From contig NZ_JABXKF010000001.1 of assembly GCF_017115165.1 (NCBI RefSeq), positions 1-57,973 on the forward strand: a stretch of 57,973 bases of DNA, written 5' to 3'. Origin of the DNA: Nostoc sp. LPT (GTDB taxonomy: Bacteria > Cyanobacteriota > Cyanobacteriia > Cyanobacteriales > Nostocaceae). Shown one piece after another: positions 45,730 through 55,542 of the stretch. The translations under genes and the position numbers were made by a program. Under the pieces are notes generated by a model that worked only from the letters and a program-made list of their open reading frames with translations, made no database searches and was not told the DNA's origin. Each line of letters starts with the position of its first letter. Positions within the stretch are counted from its first letter, which is position 1.

Positions 45730-47211
45730 ATGTTCACTTTATCAGAAACTTCTATCCTGGCGGCAATCCTACTGGTAGCTTTAGGCATTTTGGGCTGGGG
45801 CTTTTATCGCGCCAGACCTTTTGGTAAGCTGGGAATCTTAGCCTGGTTACAGTCGGTGGTGTTGATGACTCCTTGGCTCTTGTTTTTCGGATTGTTTGCC
45901 GCAGGGATTTACATTAATATAGCGGGTATATTGTTCTTAGTGGTGACATCCGCCGGATTGTACGTCTATTTGGGCAGACAGTTACGCGCAGCTGGGCAAG
46001 ATGCCATCCTCAAGCAACGCGCAACCGAGAGACTAGCTGCTGCTAACTCACTTGAAGCAAATTCCCCACAATTAGCAGTCGCAGAACTGAAAGCGGAGAT
46101 CCCACCAATACCGGAAGATGACTTGAATGCAATTAAAGGCATTTTTGGTATCGATACATTTTTTGCTACAGAAACCATCGCCTACCAAGATGGAGCCATT
46201 TTCAAAGGCAATTTGCGGGGAGAACCAGAAGAAACTCACAACTGTCTAACTGCAAGTTTACGGCAACGCCAAGGCGATCGATATCGCCTGTTTTTAGTGG
46301 AAAACACAGACGGTAGACCAGTGGTGATTGTCCTACCGAGCCGCAACGATCCCCGGCCGATGTTGTTATCGCAAAAAGCTTTTGCAGGTATTCTATTGAT
46401 AGCAACCATTGCTACTAATCTAGAAGCTGCGGGATTACTGCTGAATTTTGATTTTTTTGGTAATCCAGAGCGGTTTCAAGAAGCTTTGCCCATAGGCGCT
46501 GGGATATTTTCGATTTTAGTAGCTCACGAAATTGGTCATTGGTTACTTGCCCAGCGTCACCAAATTCGTCTTAGCTGGCCCTTTTTTCTACCCGCAGTGC
46601 AAATTGGCTCCTTTGGTGCAATTACTCGCTTTGAGTCTCTATTGCCCAACCGCAAGGTATTATTTGATATTGCCTTAGCCGGGCCAGCCGCAGGTGGTAT
46701 TGTCTCTTTGTTAATGCTGGTAACGGGCTTGCTGCTTTCGCACCCAGGTAGTTTATTTCAATTGCCAAATCAGTTTTTCCAAGGGTCGATTTTGGTGGGA
46801 AGTTTAGCGCGAGTTGTCCTTGGTTCGGCGTTGCAGTCATCCCTGGTAAGTGTTCATCCTCTAGTAGTGATTGGTTGGCTGGGGTTAATTATCACCGCTT
46901 TGAACTTGATGCCCGCAGGACAACTAGATGGTGGGCGCATTGTGCAGGCGATTTATGGACGTAAAACCGCAGGACGGGCAACGATCGCAACTTTAATTTT
47001 ACTGGCAGTAGTATCTCTCGGTAATATGATTGCCATGTACTGGGCGATCGTCATTTTCTTTTTGCAACGGGATCAAGAACGCCCCAGCTTAAATGAAATC
47101 ACTGAACCAGATGATGCCAGAGCCGCTTTGGGTCTTTTGGCTCTATTTTTGATGATTACTACCCTTTTACCCCTAACTCCCGCCTTGGCTGGGCGGTTGG
47201 GAATAGGATAG
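45730..47211 (+). CDS. Site-2 protease family (M50) intramembrane metalloprotease
   Basis: 493 aa from the ATG at 45730 with GGAG directly upstream; 12 residues longer from 45694 is less likely. Two to three N-terminal spans precede a soluble region (about 100-220). The catalytic core has the zinc motif HEIGH in LVAHEIGHWLLAQ and the third ligand in NLMPAGQLDGGR. The layout is that of the cyanobacterial homologues of plant EGY proteases. It cleaves membrane substrates within the bilayer, often to release regulators. Divergent from the sigma factor gene, with a 270-bp gap. Substrate unknown. Confidence 0.92.
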   Translation: MFTLSETSILAAILLVALGILGWGFYRARPFGKLGILAWLQSVVLMTPWLLFFGLFAAGIYINIAGILFLVVTSAGLYVYLGRQLRAAGQDAILKQRATERLAAANSLEANSPQLAVAELKAEIPPIPEDDLNAIKGIFGIDTFFATETIAYQDGAIFKGNLRGEPEETHNCLTASLRQRQGDRYRLFLVENTDGRPVVIVLPSRNDPRPMLLSQKAFAGILLIATIATNLEAAGLLLNFDFFGNPERFQEALPIGAGIFSILVAHEIGHWLLAQRHQIRLSWPFFLPAVQIGSFGAITRFESLLPNRKVLFDIALAGPAAGGIVSLLMLVTGLLLSHPGSLFQLPNQFFQGSILVGSLARVVLGSALQSSLVSVHPLVVIGWLGLIITALNLMPAGQLDGGRIVQAIYGRKTAGRATIATLILLAVVSLGNMIAMYWAIVIFFLQRDQERPSLNEITEPDDARAALGLLALFLMITTLLPLTPALAGRLGIG

Positions 47212-47309
47212 TACTCTGAGTCGAATGGCACTAAAATCAGATGAAGAGAGCTTAATGAAATAATTTTTTATTAACAGTTGAAGCTTTTTATCTGAATTGA
47301 AGTGCCAGC

Positions 47310-48314
47310 ATGACTATCACTATTTCATGGCAAGCCTATTGGGAACTATTTCAGGAGACTATCGAACGTTCTCAACACCCAGATCCTGATGATGCAATAG
47401 ATGTGGTTTATAAATACCCGCAAGCTTTAGGACAGGGTTATTTGCGACAAATTGAGTTGCGAGAGGGCTTGGTATTGAGTATCCTCAACTTACAACTGAG
47501 CGATCGCCTAATCATCCAAGCCCCTGAACGCGAACATGGTTTTGAGTGGAACTTTAATTTTACCGGACAATCCCAGAATAAACTTGCTGCGATCAGTGAT
47601 GGACGATACATTTTTTATGGGAGTGGTTTAGCTCCTAAAGAGACAATAAATTGTGGTATACAGCCCGCTCTAGGGGTGGGTTTTGAAATGGAACCCGAAG
47701 TATCAAATCAACTACTACGCTCCTTTGTTGGCGACCCAGACGGGGAATTACCGCCAGAATTACAATCGTTGATTCGACAGTCTGATCAGGAGTATTGCTG
47801 CCGTTCTGGAATTGCTACACAAGCCATGCAGATTGTAGCAAGACAAATCTTGCAATGTCCCTATCAAGGTATTGCTAAACGGATGTATCTAGAAGGCAAA
47901 GTTTTGGAGTTAATGGGAATCTTGGTTGCACAGGAAGTTGAAATCCAAAATAGCAACAGCAACCCTCTCCCCCTGAAACCAGATGTGGTTGACAGAATTC
48001 ACCTTGCCAGAGAAATTTTATTGCAACGGTTGGATAATCCACCTTCGTTAATAGAATTAGCACGACAGGTAAGTTTAAATGACTATCTCCTCAAGCAGGG
48101 ATTTCGTGCCTGTTTTGGCACAACAGCATTTAACTATTTGCATCACTATCGCCTAGAACAAGCACATCACCTCTTAAAGACAAAAAACATGAAAGTATCA
48201 GAGGTCGCTAAAGCCGTTGGGTTTGTTAACCAGAGTTACTTTGCCGCAGCCTTTAGAAAAAAATTTGGTTTACCTCCAAAGGAATATCAGATCCAGCAGA
48301 AAAAATCCGTCTAG
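47310..48314 (+). CDS. AraC-family regulator, PchR-like
   Basis: 334 aa. The N-terminal ligand region (about 1-220) shows the PchR-type pattern GYLRQIELREGLVLSILNLQL. The C-terminal helix-turn-helix pair is SLIELARQVSLNDYLLKQGFRACFG and VSEVAKAVGFVNQSYFAAAFRKKFG. PchR-type regulators sense ferric siderophores and activate uptake genes. It lies 98 bp upstream of a TonB-dependent siderophore receptor on the same strand, a standard pairing. The start ATG at 47310 matches the usual beginning. Confidence 0.9.
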   Translation: MTITISWQAYWELFQETIERSQHPDPDDAIDVVYKYPQALGQGYLRQIELREGLVLSILNLQLSDRLIIQAPEREHGFEWNFNFTGQSQNKLAAISDGRYIFYGSGLAPKETINCGIQPALGVGFEMEPEVSNQLLRSFVGDPDGELPPELQSLIRQSDQEYCCRSGIATQAMQIVARQILQCPYQGIAKRMYLEGKVLELMGILVAQEVEIQNSNSNPLPLKPDVVDRIHLAREILLQRLDNPPSLIELARQVSLNDYLLKQGFRACFGTTAFNYLHHYRLEQAHHLLKTKNMKVSEVAKAVGFVNQSYFAAAFRKKFGLPPKEYQIQQKKSV

Positions 48315-48382
48315 CGTTCAAAAAAAATCCGTCTAGCCGCTAAAACGCCTTGAAATCACACCAGATTATCCTGTAATCTTTT

Positions 48383-48397
48383 TGAGAATTCTTCTCA
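48383..48397. promoter_or_regulatory. Candidate operator for the siderophore receptor gene
   Basis: Perfect dyad TGAGAA-TTC-TTCTCA, 15-30 bp upstream of the receptor start, between it and the PchR-like gene. It could be a PchR-like or Fur-type site. Assignment is inference. Confidence 0.5.
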
Positions 48398-48412
48398 GTT
48401 CTGGTGTGAGTG

Positions 48413-51040
48413 ATGTTGAAATTGTGGCGGCGATCAGTATCCTTTCTCGTAGGCGTGGTTTCCGTTTTTAGTGTTCCACCCACATTGGCAGAAGTCGTTA
48501 ATCAGGTTTCAACAGCAAGCAATGAGTTACCAATTGCTACGATTCGTCGTGTGCATGACCTTCAACGTCCGGCGATGACGGTTAAAGAATGGCTGTCTCA
48601 GAGTGGATCTAGAAATAATCAACCAGCAGAGATAGTTCAAGTTACGGGAGTCAAGGCAAATCCCACCAATAAGGGTGTGGAGGTGATTTTACAAACTTCC
48701 CTTGGGCAACAGTTGCAACTGGTAAATCGCAGTACTGGCAATAATTTTATTGTTGATATTCCCAACGCGCAATTGCGCTTGCCTAATGGTAAGTCATACA
48801 CATTCCGCTCTGACAAGCCAATAGCGGATCTTCGTGAAATAACAGTTACTAATATTGATGCGAAGACTGTGCGAGTGACGGTGGTGGGTGAGAAAGCCTT
48901 GCCCACAGTTGAGTTATTTGATGATAATGTCGGGCTGGTTTTTGGTATAACTTCTACGGCAACGGCAACGCAGCCACCACAGCAACCCCAAACACCGCAA
49001 GCCGAAGAAAAGCCAGCACTCCCTGCACCGCAGCAGGATGAGCCAATAGAGTTGGTGGTGACAGGGGAGCAAGACGGATATCGCGTACCGAATACCTCTG
49101 CCGCCACCAGAACCGATACGCCCCTGCGTGACATTCCCCAATCAATTCAGGTAATTCCTCAACAGGTACTCAAAGATCAACAAGTTAACACTGTAAATGA
49201 GGCGCTCAGAAACATTACTGGTGTGAGTCCGACCCAACAATCTGACCGCAACAATTTCGATTTTACGGTTCGAGGGTTTAGTAGTGCCACAACCCTCAGA
49301 AATGGATTACCAGATCCATCAGGCTCTAATTCGAGTGAGTTTTCCAATCTGGAGCGAATTGAATTCCTCAGTGGTCCAGCTTCAGTTCTGTTTGGTCAGG
49401 GCAGTCCAGGTGGCACGATTAATTTCATTACCAAACAACCTCTACGCGATCCTTTTTACACGATTGAAGCAACCGTTGGCAGTTATGATTTCTACCGAGG
49501 TGCTGTGGATCTATCTGGCCCCTTGAATGACGAAAAGACAGTTTCGTATCGATTTAATGCATCTTACCTGGATAAACAGGGGTTCACTGATTTCTTCAAT
49601 AAGAGAGTGTTTTTGATTGCGCCTGTCATCCGTTGGGACATTAACAAGAAAACCAATTTGACTTTAGAGGCAGATTACACTGATGCAAAAAGCTTACCTT
49701 TGTACGGTCTACCTGCTTTTGGCACGGTACTTCCCAATCCCAACGGTGAAATACCGCGCAACCGCAATATTAATGAGCCTGACGCTTATCAAGAAACGAG
49801 GACGGCTAGAGTAGGATACAGGCTCGAACATCAGTTTAGTGACAACTGGTCATTCCGAAACGCCTTTCAAGTAGGCTTTGTTCGAGACGATGCTCAAGGT
49901 GCGTCTGCTAGTGGTCTTGAGTCTGATAATCAAACCTTGGATCGTGGTTATGGTATCAACAACAAATATTATTACAATGCCTATAACTTGACAACAGACA
50001 TAATTGGTAAATTCTTAACTGGCTCGATTCAACATCAATTATTAGTCGGAGTCGATCTAAGTCGATTCGATGTCATTAGACAGAGTGGGGCTGGGGGTAC
50101 GGCATCGTCGCTTAACCTATACAATCCGGTGTATGGTCTGCCGTTCAGTCCGGTTGAATTTGAATATAGTGCTGACTCTGTAAGCGATACACTAGGGGTT
50201 TATGTTCAGGATCAGGTCACGTTGGCTCCTAGTCTGAAGTTGCTGCTGGGTGGACGGTTTGACACCTCCACCTCCACAAATCGAGATCAGCTTGCCAACA
50301 CCGAAAGCAGCCAATCGGATGATGCCTTTAGCCCTCGTTTTGGCATTGTCTATCAGCCCATCCCACCAATTTCACTGTATGCTAGCTACAGCCGCTCCTT
50401 TACCCCTGTAGGTGGAACGGATTTTGATGGCAATCTATTCCAACCCGAACGCGGTACTCAGTATGAAGATGGAGTCAAGGCAGATTTGAATGACCGACTT
50501 TCAGTAACCCTTGCCTTTTATGACCTGACCCGTACCAATATTTCAACGGAGGACACTAGACCCGGTGTACCACCAGGTCAATTTATTCAGATTGGGGAAC
50601 AGCGTAGCCGGGGCATTGAACTCAATATGGCAGGTGAGATATTGCCGGGATGGAACATCTATGCGGGCTATGCCTACACCGATGCCCGAGTTACAGAGGA
50701 CAACACCCCAACTGTGGGTAATCAATTGTACAATACGCCGGAGAATGCCTTTAACCTGTGGACAAGCTATGAAATTCAAAAAGGTTCTTTGCAAGGCTTA
50801 GGGTTTGGTGTGGGATTTTTCTTTGTAGGAGACAGGCAGGGCGATTTGGAAAATACCTTTAAGGTGCCCAGCTATGTCACTAATGATGCTGCTATTTTCT
50901 ATAAACGAGGGCAGTTACGCACACAGATCAATTTTAAAAATCTGTTTAATGTGGACTACTTTGAGGCTGTCCGTGACGACCTCCGTGTTTTCCCCGGCCA
51001 GCCATTCACCGTGCAGGGTACGATTTCGTGGGAGTTTTAA
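48413..51040 (+). CDS. TonB-dependent siderophore receptor with N-terminal AMIN domain
   Basis: 875 aa from the ATG at 48413 (a GTG at 48410 is also possible). A signal peptide (SFLVGVVSVFSVPPTLAE) is followed by an AMIN domain (about 75-190: VQVTGVKANPTNKGVEVILQ). A Pro/Gln-rich linker, the plug domain (about 230-340: DIPQSIQVIPQQVLKDQ, FTVRGFSS, GQGSPGGTINFITK) and the 22-strand barrel (340-875) follow. The AMIN-receptor fusion is typical of cyanobacteria and may anchor it to peptidoglycan. It imports ferric siderophores across the outer membrane with TonB/ExbBD. The C-terminus FTVQGTISWEF is a normal barrel end with a terminal aromatic residue. Confidence 0.94.
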   Translation: MLKLWRRSVSFLVGVVSVFSVPPTLAEVVNQVSTASNELPIATIRRVHDLQRPAMTVKEWLSQSGSRNNQPAEIVQVTGVKANPTNKGVEVILQTSLGQQLQLVNRSTGNNFIVDIPNAQLRLPNGKSYTFRSDKPIADLREITVTNIDAKTVRVTVVGEKALPTVELFDDNVGLVFGITSTATATQPPQQPQTPQAEEKPALPAPQQDEPIELVVTGEQDGYRVPNTSAATRTDTPLRDIPQSIQVIPQQVLKDQQVNTVNEALRNITGVSPTQQSDRNNFDFTVRGFSSATTLRNGLPDPSGSNSSEFSNLERIEFLSGPASVLFGQGSPGGTINFITKQPLRDPFYTIEATVGSYDFYRGAVDLSGPLNDEKTVSYRFNASYLDKQGFTDFFNKRVFLIAPVIRWDINKKTNLTLEADYTDAKSLPLYGLPAFGTVLPNPNGEIPRNRNINEPDAYQETRTARVGYRLEHQFSDNWSFRNAFQVGFVRDDAQGASASGLESDNQTLDRGYGINNKYYYNAYNLTTDIIGKFLTGSIQHQLLVGVDLSRFDVIRQSGAGGTASSLNLYNPVYGLPFSPVEFEYSADSVSDTLGVYVQDQVTLAPSLKLLLGGRFDTSTSTNRDQLANTESSQSDDAFSPRFGIVYQPIPPISLYASYSRSFTPVGGTDFDGNLFQPERGTQYEDGVKADLNDRLSVTLAFYDLTRTNISTEDTRPGVPPGQFIQIGEQRSRGIELNMAGEILPGWNIYAGYAYTDARVTEDNTPTVGNQLYNTPENAFNLWTSYEIQKGSLQGLGFGVGFFFVGDRQGDLENTFKVPSYVTNDAAIFYKRGQLRTQINFKNLFNVDYFEAVRDDLRVFPGQPFTVQGTISWEF

Positions 51041-51089
51041 CAGTTACCAGTTACCAGTTATCAGTTATCAGTTATCAGTTATCAGTTAA
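51041..51089. repeat. Heptanucleotide tandem repeat (CAGTTAT-type x7) directly after the receptor stop
   Basis: Seven 7-bp units: CAGTTAC x2, CAGTTAT x4, CAGTTAA. It starts on the first base after the receptor stop codon. The rest of the gap to 51377 holds a second heptamer array and no gene. Confidence 0.85.
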
Positions 51090-51167
51090 ATCAATTGGGT
51101 TTAAGTCCCACACAAAAGGAAGAGTGGAAAGCGTTGGTGGCGGGTTTAAATCCCCCACCATACGCTT

Positions 51168-51195
51168 GGTCACTGGTCACTGGTCACTGTTCACT
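51168..51195. repeat. Heptanucleotide tandem repeat (GGTCACT x4)
   Basis: GGTCACT x3 and GTTCACT. Same class of short tandem repeat, in the gap before the S9 peptidase gene. Confidence 0.8.
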
Positions 51196-51377
51196 GTTTT
51201 AAGGTAAGTGAGGGGAATGGAGGGCGAGCATCAGGTGTGATCGCGCTTGCTTTTCATACCCAATTAGTGATTCGATAAAGGTGCAACTCTTTCTTATCTA
51301 AGCTATTTAAGTCAAATAATGGGGAATGAGAAGTTCGATAATGATATTAATTATTGAAATTAGGGAGTTTATAGCGT

Positions 51378-53309
51378 GTGATTCAACCAGAGGTAGCATC
51401 TTACGGTTCTTGGAGATCACCCATCACAACAGACTTAATTACTGCACGTACAATTGGATTGGGGCAAATTGCTATTGATGGCGAAGACATTTATTGGAGT
51501 GAGTTACGACCGTCCGAGCAAGGCAGAACTGTGGTAGTAAGACGGAGTGCCAATAATCAAATTCAGGATGTCACTCCTGCGCCCTTCAATGTGCGTACCC
51601 GTGTTCATGAATATGGCGGTAACTCTTTTTTCGTTGTTGATAGCACTGTCTACTTTAGCAACTTTGCCGACCAACGCCTCTATCGTCAGGAGATTAATAC
51701 TGAACCGCAAGCCATCACACCCCTAGTTGCTGTGCGCTATGCAGACGGAATTTTTGACCGTCAACGCCACCGAATTATTTGTGTATCTGAGGATCACACC
51801 ATTCCTGACCGTGAGCCAATCAACACACTGGTGAGTCTGGGATTAGAAGGAGATAGCAAACCGTTAGTATCTGGAAACGACTTTTACGCCTCACCCCGTC
51901 TTAGCCCTGATGGCTCTCGCTTGGCTTGGCTGGTTTGGAACCATCCAAATATGCCTTGGGATGGTACTCAACTATGGGTGGGGGAACTTCTAGCAGATGG
52001 CTGTTTAGGTAATACTCAACAAATTGCTGGTGGTTTCAATGAATCCATATTTCAGCCGGAGTGGTCTAGTGAGGGCAAATTGTACTTTATCAGTGACCGT
52101 ACTGGTTGGTGGAATCTCTACCGTTGGCAAGATGGAGAAATACAAGCTTTGATACAAATGAAGGCAGAGTTTGGTCGTCCCCAGTGGCTTTTAGGTATGT
52201 CAACTTATGCTTTCGAGTCAGCTAACCGCATTATCTGCACATATACCCAACAAGGTACTTGGCACTTAGCGAGTCTTGACACAACAACAACTCAATTGAA
52301 ACCGCTGCCGACACCATATACGGAAATTAGTGGTATTCAGGCAACCTTAGGACGAGTTGTTTTCCGAGCAAGTTCTCCGACTGAGTTATCCGCTATTGTG
52401 CAACTTGATTTGGCTACCGAAAAACTGGAAGTGTTACGCCGTTCTAATGATGTAACAATTGATCCTGGTTATCTTTCCCTCCCTCAGCCAATTGAGTACC
52501 TGACAGCTAACGGTCAAACCGCCTATGCTATATTTTACCCACCTCAAAACCTTGATTACACTGCTCCTGAAACTGAGAAACCTCCTCTGATTGTCAAAAG
52601 CCACGGTGGGCCAACCGCAGCTGCTTCTAGTAACCTGAGCTTTAGTATTCAGTACTGGACTAGCCGGGGTATAGCGGTTCTAGATGTAAATTATGGTGGT
52701 AGCACAGGTTATGGACGAGAGTATCGTCAAAGATTAGATGGTCAGTGGGGAATTGTTGATGTAGATGATTGCGTCTTTGGTGCGCGTTACCTAGTAGAAC
52801 AAGGGATAGTTGACGGCGAGCGTTTGGCAATTTCCGGTGGCAGTGCTGGTGGTTATACAACGCTTTGTGCCTTGACTTTCCGTAATACCTTCAAAGCTGG
52901 TGCCAGCTACTACGGAGTCAGTGACCTAGAAGCTTTAGCACGGGATACACACAAATTTGAATCGCGATACTTGGAGCGTTTAATTGGTGCTTACCCACAA
53001 CAGCGTCAGATTTATCAACAACGCTCGCCAATCAATTTTACTGACCGTCTTGCCTGCCCTGTAATTTTTTTTCAGGGACTAGAAGATCAAGTTGTTCCAC
53101 CAAACCAAACACAAGCAATGGTTACAGCCTTGCAGGCTAAAGGTCTGCCAGTGGCTTATGTTCCCTTTGAAGGTGAACAACATGGCTTCCGCAAAGCCGA
53201 AAACATCAAAAAATCACTAGAAGCGGAACTCTACTTTTATTCACGTATTTTCGGCTTTCAACTGACTGAATTAATCGAATCGGTAATTATTGAAAATACT
53301 CGATTCTAA
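51378..53309 (+). CDS. S9-family peptidase (acylaminoacyl-peptidase/dipeptidyl-peptidase type)
   Basis: 643 aa from a GTG at 51378 (AGGGAG at 51362-51367). An N-terminal seven-bladed beta-propeller (about 10-380, e.g. [26 protein letters not shown]) is followed by the alpha/beta-hydrolase domain. The catalytic Ser is in SGGSAGGYT, Asp in [12 protein letters not shown], and His in EGEQHGFR. The oxyanion-hole start is [13 protein letters not shown]. It hydrolyses short peptides; no signal peptide, so cytoplasmic. Stands alone between the receptor and the parA scrap. Confidence 0.93.
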   Translation: MIQPEVASYGSWRSPITTDLITARTIGLGQIAIDGEDIYWSELRPSEQGRTVVVRRSANNQIQDVTPAPFNVRTRVHEYGGNSFFVVDSTVYFSNFADQRLYRQEINTEPQAITPLVAVRYADGIFDRQRHRIICVSEDHTIPDREPINTLVSLGLEGDSKPLVSGNDFYASPRLSPDGSRLAWLVWNHPNMPWDGTQLWVGELLADGCLGNTQQIAGGFNESIFQPEWSSEGKLYFISDRTGWWNLYRWQDGEIQALIQMKAEFGRPQWLLGMSTYAFESANRIICTYTQQGTWHLASLDTTTTQLKPLPTPYTEISGIQATLGRVVFRASSPTELSAIVQLDLATEKLEVLRRSNDVTIDPGYLSLPQPIEYLTANGQTAYAIFYPPQNLDYTAPETEKPPLIVKSHGGPTAAASSNLSFSIQYWTSRGIAVLDVNYGGSTGYGREYRQRLDGQWGIVDVDDCVFGARYLVEQGIVDGERLAISGGSAGGYTTLCALTFRNTFKAGASYYGVSDLEALARDTHKFESRYLERLIGAYPQQRQIYQQRSPINFTDRLACPVIFFQGLEDQVVPPNQTQAMVTALQAKGLPVAYVPFEGEQHGFRKAENIKKSLEAELYFYSRIFGFQLTELIESVIIENTRF

Positions 53310-53348
53310 TATCTTAAGTTGTAATGGGGCAGGTAAACAAAGTCAGTT

Positions 53349-53741
53349 ATGAGCCGAATCATCGCAGTTTTTAATCAGGCGGGAGGTGTTGCCAAAACCA
53401 CCCTTACCCAAAACCTGGGCTACCACATAGCACAACTAGGTCATCGCGTCCTGCTCATCGACATAGACCCCCAAGCCTTTAAACAACAGTTTAGCGACAA
53501 TTGGCAGATTCGTAACAATCTTTCTGTGGTTTTTAGTAGAGTTATAGACGAAAATACTTCACCAGCAGCATTCACTCCTGGTCTAGTGAACGATCGCTTC
53601 ATAAACATAGTAGGTCTAAATCGTGATTACGCAACAGACAACTATTCTGGACAGGCCGACTTGCTTGGCAAATTTAATACAGGCTCGATTTCGCATCAAC
53701 TTTTGATCGGCTTTGATTTCAATCGCAATGGCGCGATTTGA
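53349..53741 (+). pseudogene. Chimera of a ParA N-terminus and a TonB-receptor barrel fragment
   Basis: A 130-codon frame. Residues 1-42 are ParA: IIAVFNQAGGVAKTTLTQNL is the deviant Walker A of partition ATPases, then LLIDIDPQ. From residue 43 the sequence is the middle of a TonB-dependent receptor barrel: FSDNWQIRNNL, then GKFNTGSISHQLLIGFDFNR. The latter resembles FSDNWSFRNAF and GKFLTGSIQHQLLVGVDLSR of the receptor at 48413-51040. Neither part can be functional; the open frame is a coincidence of a deletion or rearrangement join near 53475. Confidence 0.85.
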
Positions 53742-53773
53742 TCGCTGTGCGTAAGTTCAAGTTGTTAGAAAAA

Positions 53774-55036
53774 TCAACTGGAGGGTTTCCAGCCTGCTAG
53801 TAAATTGGGGTAAGCTACTGGTGTCGGGAAGAGTTTCTGTAAGCCAATCTGGCGTTCTTGGGGCTTTTCTTGGCTTAGGTTCCATAGGGTTTCATAGAAA
53901 AAGAAGGAGACTCCAGCAAAGTTGCGACCGCGTACTTTTTGCACTTGTGTCTGAATCTGCTGTATCGGTACAGATTTATTTTTCAACCCAGCCAAAATGC
54001 CCACACTCACGGGAATATGGCTCTTGGCCGCTTTCACTTCTGGATACTCTAATTCGCTGATAAAGACATTCAAATCATCCCGATATATCTGTAAAACTAA
54101 ATCTTCAATGATTCCCAGGCGTTCCCACTTCTGCCAGTCTGCTAAAAAGAAGTCATAAGAAAAACGTTGAGGATTAGGAGCAACGGAAACCAGGCAATCT
54201 TTTTTAGTAGCTTTGATGGCTGTAAATACCTGCTTCATAAACTCAGTGATTTTATTAGCTCTCCAACGTACCCATTCTGGATCTTGGGAGTTTTTAGAAG
54301 GAGCTTTTCCCCGGTGTTCTTTTTTGTAAAGTGCTACTGTATAAGCATCGTAGCCTAATTCTGATGGTAAACCAAAATGATCGTCAAATTGAATACCATC
54401 GATCTTGTAGTTTCTAACAATTTCAACGATTAAATTTTGGATAAACCGTTGTACTTCTGGGCGAAAGGGATTTAGCCAAACGCGATTATGTCTGCCTTCT
54501 TTGAGAATCCGAGTCCCATCACTGCGACTTGTGAGCCATTGGGGACGATTTTTAGCTAATAGAGAATCTGCTGGTGCCATGAAGCCAAATTCAAACCAGG
54601 GAATCACTGTTAACCCTTTTTGATGTCCCACATCAACAATTTCTTTGAGGATATCTCGCCCTTTGAGTCCGGGTGTGGGATCGAGCGATCGCCCGATAAC
54701 TTTTTGGGCAACTTTGCTAGGATACAATGTATACCCCCAATTCCAAACCGCCAGATATATCGTGTTAAAATTGAGTTCATCAAGGCGTTGCAAAGATCCC
54801 TTGAGGCGATCGCGCTCAAATAACACATCACTATCAATATTTGTTAACCACACTCCCCTTAACTCAGATGCTGACGCTCGCGGCAGATTTATTTGAGCGT
54901 TCAATGGAAACGACAATATCAACGTAGCGATTGCACTTAAGGTCAGCATAACGACAAACAAAAGAGACTTTCTACTTTGGCGAATATTCCACCAAGAAGA
55001 AAACTCAACACACCACTTTACAAACCTTTTCATCAT
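53774..55036 (-). CDS. Glycoside-hydrolase-like 10 family protein (GHL10, DUF187)
   Basis: 420 aa. A membrane/signal segment (LLFVVMLTLSAIATLILSF) is followed by a TIM-barrel of the GHL10/DUF187 type: ELRGVWLTNIDSDVLF, LNFNTIYLAVWNWGYTLYPS, VIPWFEFGF, and DGIQFDDHFGLP with acidic residues in the catalytic position. It ends with LVLQIYRDDLNVF and GVSFFFYETLW. Members are thought to act on polysaccharides or peptidoglycan outside the cytoplasm; activity is rarely proven. Intact, with typical length. Standing alone on the minus strand. Confidence 0.88.
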   Translation of the reverse strand: MMKRFVKWCVEFSSWWNIRQSRKSLLFVVMLTLSAIATLILSFPLNAQINLPRASASELRGVWLTNIDSDVLFERDRLKGSLQRLDELNFNTIYLAVWNWGYTLYPSKVAQKVIGRSLDPTPGLKGRDILKEIVDVGHQKGLTVIPWFEFGFMAPADSLLAKNRPQWLTSRSDGTRILKEGRHNRVWLNPFRPEVQRFIQNLIVEIVRNYKIDGIQFDDHFGLPSELGYDAYTVALYKKEHRGKAPSKNSQDPEWVRWRANKITEFMKQVFTAIKATKKDCLVSVAPNPQRFSYDFFLADWQKWERLGIIEDLVLQIYRDDLNVFISELEYPEVKAAKSHIPVSVGILAGLKNKSVPIQQIQTQVQKVRGRNFAGVSFFFYETLWNLSQEKPQERQIGLQKLFPTPVAYPNLLAGWKPSS

Positions 55037-55104
55037 TATTTAAAATGTCTGTGTCACTGAAGGAAACATCGGCATGATAACTAATATTAATGCTTAACCT
55101 TTAT

Positions 55105-55497
55105 TTACTGCTCTAAAAAGAGATTGCCAATATCAAATAAAAGTTGCATAGTACCTCGATAGCCAACCTTGGTGAACTGACCATAATCTAAGCGGTCAAA
55201 AATGGGAATCCCTTGACGATAGAGAGGAATTTTTAAGCGTTGGGCGATCGCTACTCCATGAGAGTTGGTAATTAGTAAATCAGACCCAACCGCCAATTGC
55301 TCAAAGTCTTCCAAATCGCCGATAGTGACGCTCTTAATCGGCAGTTTTTCGAGCAGAGGAAAGCGTGTTGTTGTCACTGCTGAGTGAATCTCAACTCCTA
55401 GCGATCGCAAAAAAGCAACTGTTGACCAAAGTAAATCTGGTTCTAGCGCCAAAGAAACTCGCTTGTAACCAAAGTAAAAGTGATTCTCCAACATCAC
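55105..55497 (-). pseudogene. nifN C-terminal fragment
   Basis: 130 codons matching the end of NifN, the FeMo-cofactor scaffold protein: HFYFGYKRVSLALEPDLLW, then TTTRFPLLEKLP, IGDLEDFEQLAVGSDLLITN, and GYRGTMQLLFDIGNLFLEQ. NifN is normally about 440 residues or more, so about 30 % remains. Upstream in the same frame is a 9-bp repeat (RRQ codons) and then low-complexity sequence, no NifN. It shows descent from a nitrogen-fixing lineage. A complete copy presumably lies in the nif cluster elsewhere. Confidence 0.85.
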
Positions 55498-55506
55498 ATG
55501 TTGTAA

Positions 55507-55542
55507 CTGACGGCGTTGACGGCGTTGACGGCGTTGACGGCG
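55507..55542. repeat. 9-bp tandem repeat (TTGACGGCG x4) at the nifN remnant boundary
   Basis: Four 9-bp units (first CTGACGGCG). Read on the minus strand in the nifN frame it encodes repeated Arg-Arg-Gln, joined directly to LQHVMLENH. It may be an expansion of a native RRQ segment. Confidence 0.75.
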
